64,000 nucleotides of DNA from Anagrus nilaparvatae (Eukaryota; Arthropoda; Insecta; Hymenoptera; Mymaridae). The notes under the pieces were generated by a model that was not told the DNA's origin, searched no databases, and saw only the letters and a program-made list of their open reading frames with translations. The stretch spans positions 5,479,501 through 5,543,500 of the forward strand of contig JAKSXM010000247.1 of NCBI GenBank assembly GCA_022575985.1, read 5' to 3'. Position numbers and translations under genes: made by a program. Each line of letters opens with the position of its first letter. Position 1 is the stretch's first letter. Positions 54,631 through 64,000 of this stretch are shown here, one piece after another.

Positions 54631-56220
54631 TGTTATTTTTGTAATACAAATTAAAAATTTTTTTATTTATAAAACATAGTATAAATTTTTTTTTTAAACT
54701 ATGTTTATTTAATAAAACAATTTAATTTTAAATTTAAAAGGAAAATTGAACAAGAATTTAATTTTATTAGAAAAAATGAATTTAAAAATGTAAGTATTAT
54801 AATAAAAAGAAAAAAAAATAAAAGAGAAACCTTGAGTTGAAATTTGAAGGACTCCCCAATAGAGCAGAAAAACTCCAAAAATAAGAAGAAAGCAGAAGAG
54901 GAAACTGGAATGATTGCGCGCGCAGTACCTCTTGACATTGAAATTTTTTGAATAAATGTAAACATGTGATTTCTTGACGGCGCAGGCCCATTCGGTAATT
55001 TTTTCTGCGAATTTCTTCTTCTTAATGACGTCACGATGATTCTGAGTAATGGAGTCCTTCTTTTTAAAATTGTTTTTTTTTTTAATTTGTAATTTTTCTA
55101 TTTTTTTTTTGGATGAACTTTATTTTTTTGAACTTAAATTTTTCTTTTAATCATTCATTATAAATTTTACTCATTTAGTTTAAACTGAACTTTAATAAAT
55201 TTTTTTTAACTTTAATTTTTATAAAAGAAAAAACTTTATTAGCTTTTTTTTTTGCGAGTCTTGGACAACTTTAAAAAAGAAAAAACTGTACATCACCATA
55301 AGAAAAATTAAAATTTTTTACGAAATAATTGACCACTTAAAAACTTATAATAGCAGCCGTAAAAGATGATGTCGGTAAAACTGCGCACATGTTTTTATAA
55401 GAGAAATTCACTTGATTTTTAACTCATTAACTTGTCAATTTTTACTTTTTATTGTATGTTATCTTCACTTTTTCAATTATTTTAAACATTCTTTATTGAC
55501 AAAATTCTTTTAAGCATTCTTTATTGACAAAAAACTCCTTGCATAAAATATATTATACCGCCATGCAGTTGATGAATATTTATTTGGTCACTCAGTTCTT
55601 TTTTTTTTTTTTTAATAATTCTAGACGGCTACGATGGACCAGAATGTTGGTTATTATAGTTGTGGACTGTATTTTATATAATTAACGTAATAAATTATAA
55701 CAATAGGTGATGAAAAAAAATTAACTCTTTAAATTTAGTAGCACAATAAACAGGGTATGAAGTATTATGAATAAATGAAGTATTACTTTATTTTAAAAAT
55801 GATGTGACTACTAAAATAGTTATCTTAAGTCTGGGCACTGTGCGCCGCTTCTCAAGATACGTGCTTACACTCTCTGTGCACAAACGCACGCATACTACGA
55901 AACTCATATAATTATTATATTATTACTATCTAATATAGTGCATTATTTAACAGAACCCAAGGGAGAAGATGTTATGAAATAACTAACAAAATTAGTAAAT
56001 AATTACGTAAGATATTAAAAATAAATATTTTAAATTAAGAAATCACAACATAGAATTAAAGAACTATAATATAAAGTTATAAAAACAATAACATAAATTA
56101 TGTAATAAACAAATAGATTGTGAAATAATAATATTTATATTTATGAATATTTTAAATAACTTAAATAAAAATCATTAGTATATATATAAGAGAATAAGAA
56201 TTGTAACGAAAGTGTAGTCA
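54631..56220. other. AT-rich stretch, nothing recognised
   Basis: The minus-strand text around 54860-55034 has a short coding-like run (AEKITEWACAVKKSHVYIYS) with no ATG and no family I know. The rest is low-complexity DNA. Confidence 0.4.
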
Positions 56221-57175
56221 CACAGGTGAAATTTTCAACTCAGTTTTCTACGTAGTTTTCAACGTAGTTTTCAACGTATGCAATTCGTTTTAGTGTTATT
56301 TTTTAAAAAATTTCTAAGTACTGTTCATGAAAAATATTATTGGGCATGAAATTGAATAATTATCGCATGAACTTTGCTCTAAATATAAAATTACCTTTTT
56401 CAAAAGACTTTAAAATTTTTCGGGACTTTTATTTTTTTTTACTTTTATAAATTTTTTTTTTTTTTTTAAGTTGTAAATTATTTTTGAGGATTGTGCTAGA
56501 TCTGTAAAAAACCTGTAAAAAATTATTCACAAAGAATCAAGTTTTCTAACAAACAAATTGTAGTATTTATTAAAATTTTAATCCTTATCTGAATTTGATA
56601 GTGATGTATAAATCCTTGCTTTAAAATTAAATACTTCTCATTGAAATTAATTATATTTTAACAAAAAAATAAGTTACAGGTTAAAATGGCTTATTTAGCT
56701 GCATATCCATGGAGTTTGTTTTTATAAATAAAAGTATTACAGGTAATGAATATAATTAGTCTGAATTAATTATTAAGCACTGTACTTTGATTTTATAAGA
56801 TTATAATTTTTAAAGGTGTATTAGATGAAAGTGTCCTTGCTCGATACATTTGGAATCAAGTTTATCAATTATGTTTTATTGTTATGTTTACATATAGGGG
56901 ACTAATTTTTTGTTATACGACTAATAAGGCAAGTACAGAGTTACATTCATTACAATAAAACATTTAAAAAATTTAAAGACCTTATAATTTGTTGTACCAT
57001 GTGTCCAATGTCTTACCGATGTGGCCAGCATCAGTTTGACAGGGTTTAAAGTGTCTTTTCTTGTTTCGTACTTATTAAACAGCATAAAATAGCATAAGAT
57101 TTGTTCATGAAAACCACGCTGAAAATTTTTTGCATCAATGCATAAAAAATATATATTTGGCCCATAATTATTATA

Positions 57176-57505
57176 AACAATTAACTTGTTAATTAACAAA
57201 TAGAGTTTTTAGGTCCAGCCATTAAATTTTTGAAAAATTCTTTTTATATTTGATTGAAACAATAAATACTTAAATTTTGGCAAATTGAAAAGTTCTAGAA
57301 TGGACTTGCTAATTGGTATAAACAATTAACTTGTTAATTAACAAATAGAGTATTCGGTCCACGCTGTTAAATTTTTGAAAGTTTTTTTTTTTATTTGACT
57401 GGAACAATAAATACCTAAATTTTGCCAAGTTGAAAAAAGTTCTAGAATGGAAGCGCTAATTAATACAATTAACTTGCTAATTAACCAATAGAGTATTCGG
57501 TCCCA
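57176..57505. repeat. two to three tandem units of about 145 bases
   Basis: AATTAACTTG(T/C)TAATTAAC(A/C)AAT and AGAGT(A)TT-GGTCC recur near 57176, 57321 and 57465, with GAACAATAAATAC and AAGTTCTAGAATGGA between. Confidence 0.75.
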
Positions 57506-58146
57506 TTGGAGTAAAAAAAATGCCCCAAATCGCAGTTTACCATAATTAACGTGCGATCTGAAATATTCTTTTTTTTTTTGCTCCCTTGGTCAGAAATGTA
57601 ACTGGGGAGAGTTTTAGTCGATCACACTTGAGATTTGAGACTTGTGCTATGTGATAATGGGTTGAACATAAGCCTTAAAAATTATTTTTTTAAAGTTGGG
57701 ACAGATTTGTCACGGGGAAAAATTTCTGCCGTAGAGGTGCCCTCACCCTTCCTGAACCCATTATCATTTACAAATTCTAGCACAATCCTCAAAAATAATT
57801 TTTTTTAAATCAGGTAGATTTGCACACTGAAAAAGAAAAATTGCATTTTATGCATGGGAGCAAAAAAGAATGCCCAAAATCGGAATTTTGAGATTATTCT
57901 TTGCGTGTGTTTTTTTATCCGTTACATTATTTATGTATATTTCGAGTCTCTGAGATCGAATACGTTATCTATTTTTACCCAAAACGATTTAGTCGCAAAA
58001 AAAAATTCAGGTTATTTATTTTGGTTTCTAAGTCTTTTTTTTGGTTGTACAAGTAGAGAATTTTTAATAAAAACAGATACCATAATAGGGTGTACAGGAA
58101 CCCAAAAAACCAAAAGTAACAGATAAAATGATTTTAAAAAAACGTG

Positions 58147-58447
58147 TAACCGGTATATGTACACACAACCAAAATGCATGGAAAATATTTACTTACATCT
58201 GAGGATAGACTCACAAAAAACAATACAATTTGCTATTTTTATAATTTGTAATTATCACATTTGCTAAATTTTAAGATTCTAAACCCAAACTATTTTGATT
58301 CCCTAAACGCGTGTTTTTTTAGGTCTCTAAATCAAAAATATTCTAAGTCCCAAAATTGAAATTATTCTAAGTCCCATTTTACCCCCCCCTCCTTAATTTT
58401 CAAGTTCTGAAGTACCTCCTTCCTATGAACATGTTCCATGTTAAAAC
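58147..58447. repeat. dispersed repeat, partner at 39023-39450
   Basis: This is the second, shorter copy of the family described at 39023-39450, nested in the 3.1-kb TIR element. Confidence 0.75.
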
Positions 58448-59759
58448 CGCTAAAAATAACCTTGAAATTCCTATTGCAGGCAACTGGTCCATTTTCGGCG
58501 CAATTGGATTGCGTATTCAGCATTCCATAAATATTTGGCTGTAAAAGTAAAAAATGCCCAATATCGGACGTAAATTCTTTAATTTTACGGCAAAATGCCC
58601 ACATAAATTTCTTTGTCAGTGGCAATAAAACACTTATTTTTGAATCAGAAAGAAAAATAATAAGATTTTTTTCATATTATTTACTAATACTAGAAACTTA
58701 AGTAACACTACATTTAAAAAAAAATCCACTAGCGGATTTTTTTTATCTCGTAAAACGATTGCAAATTACTTAAAACGAAAAGAAAATAAAAAAAAACGTT
58801 TTTCAACTTTTTTGAGATATGTGTGTATGCGTATAATGAGACATGAGAAATTAATTTAAAAAAGAATAGAAACATTTGTTATTATTAATTTTACAAAAAG
58901 TCATTTGCAATCGTTTGTTTTTTCATTAATTTAATTGTCCATCTTATTTGGCCCGATTCCTTTATATCCAAAACTTTTTATAATCATAAAAATATTTATT
59001 TTATACTTTTTTTTTAAACAACATTAAAACTAAGAACAAAATTTTAAAGTATACAAAAGTTTTAAAAAACCTTTTACAACTTAAAAAAAAAAAAAAAATT
59101 ATAAAAGTAAAAAAAAATAAAAGTTCCGAAAAATTTTAAAGTCTTTTGAAAAAGGTAATTTTATATTTAGAGCAAAGTTCATGCGATAATTATTCAATTT
59201 CATGCCCAATAATATTTTTCATGAACAGTACTTAGAAATTTTTTAAAAAATAACACTAAAACGAATTGCATACGTTGAAAACTACGTAGAAAACTGAGTA
59301 GAAAACTAAGTAGTTAACTACGTAGAAAACTGAGTTAAAAATTTCACCTGTGCAATCTAGGTAAATCACAATCATATATTCCTTTCAATCTCTCCTTCTA
59401 TCCAGAATGAGTAAGTACATATATTTCTTCTTTAAAATTAACGTATAGTCAGCAATCTCATGAGTACGTTACTCTCAGTTCAATAATATAATATGCTTAC
59501 AATACATTTTTAAAATATAGTAATACTTCATTCATTCATATCTTTAGTAAATAAGTTAATTATGTTTTTACGAACATAACACTTGTACGAAGCCACTGTA
59601 TACAGACTTTTATACAGTTTTTCACGGAATACAAACACTGTATACAGAAATTTTTTCTTTTTAAGCAATTAATTAGCACGTAGGAAATTGGCCCTAGGGA
59701 TGCATAGCATGGTCAAGGGAATTATTCGCTACTCAGAGGAACAAAATAACCCTTAGGGG

Positions 59760-60500
59760 ATTATTCGGCCCAATCAAGAAAAAATGAAATACTGATGTAT
59801 AATAGAATGCAGGGATGAAAATGGACTATAGGGGTAAAAAATGGGTAGGATAGGATAAATACTACCAGATAAGTTCGGCTATCCCATTGGGCCCTATCTG
59901 GTAAAACATAAATTTTGATGTATAAATTGATTCTTAGGGACAAGAATAGACTGTTTAGGTAAAAAGCGGATCGAAAATCACAAAATAAATACCAACAGAT
60001 AGAATCAGCTATCCCGGGACCCATTGAGCACAATCGGGAAAAAATGAGATACTGGTGTATAAATTGATCTCCAGGTATAAAAAGGAACTGTATTAGTAAA
60101 AAATGGATTTAGTACACACAGAGCCATAAACCCAAAAATTTTAAAAACAAAACTCAGTTTTAGCGTTATTCCGGGTTTTGAAACTTAGTTCTAAGCGTAA
60201 AGAGAAATCAAAACCTGAAACATACTATTTCTATGTTTCAAAACTCGGAAGCAAGGTTATTCCTTGTTTTCATCTATAGACAAATGATAAACGCAAAACC
60301 AGAATAACCTTTCTTCCAAGTTTTGAAACATAGAAATAGTATGTTTCAGGTTTTCATTTCTCTTTACGCTTAAGACTACTTAAGTTTTAAAACTTGGAAT
60401 AACGCTAAAACCGTGTTTTGGTTTTAAAATTTCCGGGTTTACGGCTCTGTGTGTATGAAAAAATAAATGCCAACTGATAAAATCGGCCATGCAGAGCATC
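59760..60500. repeat. tandem modules of about 130 bases, split by a MITE
   Basis: (A)TACTG(A/G)TGTATAAATTGAT, AAAAATGG and ATA-A-TCGGCTATCCC recur near 59789, 59912 and 60049. The array continues after the MITE at 60456-60500 (GCCAACTGATAAAATCGGCC). Confidence 0.65.
60115..60453. mobile_element. palindromic MITE, TA-flanked, copy 2
   Basis: CACACAGAGCC and GGCTCTGTGTG termini are flanked by TA (60113-60114, 60454-60455). The internal blocks are the same as in 7810-8128. It is inserted in a tandem array, whose continuation on both sides confirms the boundaries. Confidence 0.88.
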
Positions 60501-60826
60501 CATAAAATTTTCCAATTTTCCTAATTTTAACACGGACAAATTTAAGTTAATAATTAATCAAATAAATCATTAAAATTAATTTTTGTTATAAGTTTTAACG
60601 TAATAATAAGTATAGAAGAAAGATGGATTATGTGTTTGAGTAATTGTAAATAAATGATTTTATTTGTCATTTTATTAATAAAAATGCATGTTTTTATAGT
60701 TGTTTTAAGGCGTATCTCTAATTTTTTTTTTTCTTTTTTTTGAAAAATTTTTTATTCTTTTTTATTTTTTATAAGCCTTTTAAGAATGTAGACACAAAAT
60801 TTTTTGAAAAAAATATGGTTTTTGAG

Positions 60827-60831
<5 letters not shown>

Positions 60832-60857
<26 letters not shown>

Positions 60858-62472
60858 GGGCCCCTTCAAGAAGGGGCCTTTTTCGTAGGACGAGGAGAAT
60901 GCATTTACGCATACCATACACGCGTACTGTATGGTTATGTGGGACTCAACCTCAAATTTGTATCTGGGGTTGCCCAGATATACACAATTGAGGAATTACA
61001 ATACCTTTTAAACTCCCCACCCTCCTGCATTTATGACAATATCATAGAATCCGGACCGGGACTCCCTGTTTAGGTATTACTTCGGTCCGGAAACAATGCA
61101 GCCCAGTCATTTCTTCGCCATACCCTGTCAATAAAGGAGGAGACTTTCCTACGAGAGGAAACCTTCCTCCTTTTTTCCAATCAGTGTCGCCCGTACGTAC
61201 TCTGCCACACTGTACCAGTTAGCGGCACTGCGCAGCATTTCCGGGACGACTACTTCCGGCCTCCATTCATCGAAGGGCGGTCGCCCTTCAGCGAAGCGAG
61301 GACACCCAAAAAAGGTGTGCTCAGCGGTATCCAGCTCGCCCGGGCAATGCAAGCATTCCGGAGATGTCACCTTGCTCCACTTGAAAAGCATATCGCGGAA
61401 ATAACCGTGACCAGTTAGGAACTGTGTGAGGTAGAAGTCTACCTCTCCATGATCACGGTTCATCCAGCTTTCCAAATCGATGATAAGGCGGTGCGTCCAA
61501 CGTCCCCTAGGGTCACCATTCCACCTATACTGCCAACATTCCATTGTGCGGGAGCGAGCGCGACAGAAGCTACGTCGCGCTCTTCTTCCCCACGGTTATA
61601 GATCGCCTGCCTTTCCAAGGCAAGCAGGTCGATGGGAATCACCCGAGCCACCACCTGGATCGCTGGCTCTGATACTGTCTTGTACGAGCAAGCGATTCGA
61701 AGTGCCCCCTGCCTCTGTACTGCCTTTAGTTTCTTGCAGTACTTTTTTATGCGGACATTGTCCGCCCACACCTCTGCACCGTAGAGCAAGATGGAGTTAA
61801 CTGTTGTCATCAACAGCCTCCTCTTCTCAGATCTGGGACCGCCGATGTTCGTCATTAGCCACGAGAGGGACTTTGTCACCCGGCCAGCCTTTTCACAGGC
61901 CTGCTGGAATTGTCTATTGTAGGTCAACTTGTTATCCAAGAAGACCCCCAAATATTTGACCGATGGTTTGGTCTGGATCATAAGGGGATTACCTCCGTCA
62001 TCAAAGCTGATGCCGAATATGGTATCAACCCTTCTCCGGGTCAGAAGGACAATCTCCGTTTTCGGGACTGCCAGTCTTAGTCCGTGATCCGACATCCAGC
62101 TATTGATAAGGCACATGGCCTCATCCAAGGTATTCTGCTGGTCCTCTGGCTCTCGAGCTGTTATGGTTAGAGCAACGTCATCCGCGTATCCGATCATGGA
62201 GCATCCATCCGGGAGCTCAATCTTTAGCAAGCCGTCGTAAAAGGCATTCCACAGATCAGGACCCAGAACTGAACCCTGCGCTATGCCTGCGCTTAATACT
62301 TTACCTCTTGTGCCATCGAGCGTGTCCCAGCGCAGGTATCGGTCCCGGAGGTAATCTCTGAGTATATTTCTCAGATAATCCGGAACTCTGAATACCTGCT
62401 CGAGGGAGTGCAACATATCGTCCCACTTAGCCGAGTTGAATGCGTTTTTCACATCCAACGTGACAAGCAGGA
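60832..62472 (-). mobile_element. R1-like LINE, 5'-truncated (element D)
   Basis: An 11-base duplication TTTGAGATATT is at 60821-60831 and 62473-62483. On the minus strand it runs from the middle of the reverse transcriptase to a 3' UTR that ends in a GGGGCCTTTTTC-type hairpin (GGCCCCTTCTTGAAGGGGCC, 60858-60877) and a poly-A (plus-strand T run 60832-60857). It is related to element A in protein but has a different 3' UTR, so it is another subfamily. Confidence 0.88.
61149..62469 (-). pseudogene. element D reverse transcriptase, C-terminal two thirds
   Basis: The frame from 62458 reads VKNAFNSAKWDDMLHSLEQV, GIAQGSVLGPDLWNAFYDGL, GYADDVALTITA, PKTEIVLLTRRR and SVKYLGVFLDNKLTY, with intact FNSA and YADD. 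Near 61540 the frame changes, continuing as WNGDPRGRWTHRLI, HGEVDFYLTQFLTGHGYF and the finger CLHCPGELDTAEHTFFGC, ending EEGFLS. The endonuclease and ORF1 are missing through 5' truncation. The clean YADD region shows where element A is out of frame. Confidence 0.88.
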
Positions 62473-62483
62473 TTTGAGATATT

Positions 62484-64000
62484 AAGATATTAATAATTTT
62501 GTAATAATATTTTTTAGTATTTTTTTTTAAATCTAATTTTATTATATTATCTTATATTCATAATAATAAAAATAAGAAAAGATATATATAAATAAATAAA
62601 TAAATAAATTTTAAAAAAATAAAAAAACGCTATCAAACGCCATTCTAAACGCACTCATCTATCAAAAAACCAAGAAAAGCAGCTAAACAAGAGGTTCGCA
62701 TGGGTAAAAAGCAGGCCTTGCAAGAACAGAAACAAGCTTATTTGGATGTAAATTGACTTATATATGGTCCAAGGACTGATGAGTTTTCAATAAAGTAACC
62801 ATAATTTTTTAAAAATTGAGTTTAAATTAAAAAATTTAATAAAAATAATTTAAAAAAAAAGAACAATTAACTCAGCTGCGAGCGTGCGTTATTGAAATTA
62901 TTACTCTGCATACTAAATTTTATACATATATTTTAATTTACTAAAGACAGGACCCTAGAAACATTGAAATTAAGTCTAAAAAATTTATCTTTTAAATATG
63001 GCTCATAATGTTCAAAATGCTCTAAATCATGAAAATAACAGCTAATATATTTTTAGATTTTACCCAAATATATGGATTTTCTATAGACAGGGACCCTAGA
63101 GACATTAAAATTATTTGCAAAAAATTTTAAAGTTTACTTCTTTCTTTTCACCGTACCGTAGTTATTTTATTCGCTTTTATTTCTACTAGTAATTAAAAAT
63201 AAAAAAATCATCATGATGAAATCCTAACGAGGTTTTAAAATTAGAATATAGTGAATACCAATATATTATTATTAATTATATAAATTATATATTAAATATT
63301 AAACGATATTATTATTTACTATATAAATAATAGTATCGTGTAATTTACAGGTTAGTCAACACCAAAATTTAAAATGCGGAGACATGTAGTTATTAATTCA
63401 TCAAAATTTTATTGTAAATTGTAAATTTAAGAAATTACATGGCCTAAGCTAAGTAAATTTTTATTTCAGCAAAAGTATGCGTATATTTTTGGAATATTAT
63501 TAAATTTTTGAATTGGGACTTTTTTTCTTGGAATTGTTTTTTTTTCATTTTAGTTTTTTGGAATTTGTTTCTTTGATTTTTTTCCCCTTGTATTTAAAAT
63601 TGGTTGTTAATTTTTCTTATTTTTTTTTTTTGGATTGTTATTGATTTATTTTTTGGCCTTAGTTTTTTTTTGAATTTGGAATTAATTTTTTTTTTGGGAT
63701 TGCTCCTATTAAATTTTTTTTGGAGTGGAATTATTTTTCTTAATTTTTGGAATATCGTTAATTTTTTTTGCCTATTTACAATTGGTTGTTATCGGAACTT
63801 TTAATATATTTTTGGATTTGTATTGATTTTTTTTTGGCTATTGTTTTTTTTTTCGTCAAGCTATATAAACTCCGTACGTCCAATTTAAGGGTGGGGGAGT
63901 GCATCGCAATAAGCTATTGTAGATCATTGCACTTTCACATGAGCTGGCGTGAATTTAGTAATTTTTTTTTAAAGATTTTATCTTGCTATTTTGAGTTTAG
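62484..64000. other. AT-rich flank with (AAAT)n and T-rich low complexity
   Basis: A (AAAT) microsatellite lies at about 62589-62609. The 63520-63850 section is dominated by TTTTTTTGGAATTG-like wording and yields only a Phe/Leu-rich false ORF. No gene is seen. Confidence 0.5.

Larger units (their letters stand above)
56221..59352. mobile_element. 3.1-kb element with about 270-base TIRs
   Basis: The left end CACAGGTGAAATTTTCAACT and the right end AGTTAAAAATTTCACCTGTG are inverted. The similarity extends through ACTACGTAGAAAACTGAG-type subrepeats, TTCATGAACAGTACTTAG and a T/A tract, giving arms 56221-56487 and 59068-59352. The interior holds three tandem units (57176-57505), a dispersed repeat (58147-58447) and no recognisable transposase. 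A minus-strand ORF at 56921-57199 contains VKLMLATSVRHWTHGT but matches nothing I can name. No target duplication was identified. Confidence 0.7.

Noticed and set aside
54705..55034. Coding-like minus-strand ORF with AEKITEWACAVKKSHVYI in one frame
   Set aside because: No ATG, no family recognised, and neighbouring frames look equally open; too weak to call a gene.
63604..63804. Phe/Leu/Ile-rich ORF near the right end
   Set aside because: Generated by T-rich low-complexity DNA.
1..64000. Integrated viral segment or polydnavirus-like locus
   Set aside because: No viral structural or replication gene was seen; all identifiable coding remnants fit retrotransposons, DNA transposons or the single host gene.

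Overview
This is a eukaryotic, very AT-rich window. The best reading is an insect or other arthropod genome. The basis is the mobile-element repertoire (R1-like, jockey/CR1-like and a third LINE type, BEL/Pao gag, P-element/THAP transposase relics, many TA- and TTAA-flanked MITEs) and a spliced host gene fragment with a 70-base GT-AG intron. There is no bacterial gene organisation, rRNA or CRISPR. The only host gene I can name is a DESI2-like PPPDE peptidase on the minus strand at 9095-9360, of which the first two coding exons are visible. Almost everything else is repeats or decayed mobile elements. Several long open frames begin at GTG or TTG rather than ATG, so their starts are not biologically meaningful.

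Layout. 1-9.1 kb: an orphan 3' exon-like ORF (95-379), foldback elements (371-959, 3857-5548), a 140-base modular GC-richer patch (3120-3520), an acidic protein fragment (5646-6164) and a TA-flanked palindromic MITE (7810-8128). 9.1-9.4 kb: DESI2 exons 1 and 2. 9.7-20 kb: foldback repeats, the 3' end of a LINE (11.5-12.2 kb), a TA-flanked element carrying a nested TTA-flanked MITE (15455-16683), a long element made of about eight 157-base modules (16995-18488), a P-element-type transposase relic (19.2-19.5 kb) and a shorter second copy of the 157-base family. 21.1-26.15 kb: a full-length but dead R1-like LINE inserted, with a 14-base target duplication, into a foldback element. 26.5-30 kb: minisatellites, a zinc-binding domain remnant (27934-28245) and a tandem/inverted 130-base module cluster.

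30-42 kb: a THAP-domain transposase relic (32.9-34 kb), a decayed conserved arthropod protein (34.2-35.35 kb), 149-base modules, a 1.1-kb foldback with THAP-like coding in its loop (36.56-37.7 kb), a third copy of the 157-base family (37979-38999), more foldbacks, and a tRNA-derived repeat interrupted by a retroposed fragment (41.76-42.2 kb). 42.3-48.3 kb, all minus strand: a broken jockey/CR1-like LINE, a plus-strand scrap of R1-like reverse transcriptase, a BEL/Pao gag pseudogene, and an LTR-like region bounded by two 127-base direct repeats. 48347-53920: a minus-strand LINE with a 13-base target duplication and an intact ORF1. Its ORF2 is split by a 723-base TTAA-flanked element whose removal restores the frame. 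54-64 kb: palindromes, a 3.1-kb element with about 270-base terminal inverted repeats (56221-59352), a second copy of the TA-flanked MITE (60115-60453), a 5'-truncated R1-like LINE with an 11-base target duplication (60832-62472), and T-rich low-complexity DNA to the end.

The coding parts do not form a pathway. They belong to independent selfish elements nested in, or beside, what is probably a long intron and the upstream region of the DESI2-like gene. Every autonomous element seen here is damaged. The best candidates for undescribed biology are the modular foldback families, which carry internal 120-160-base tandem units.
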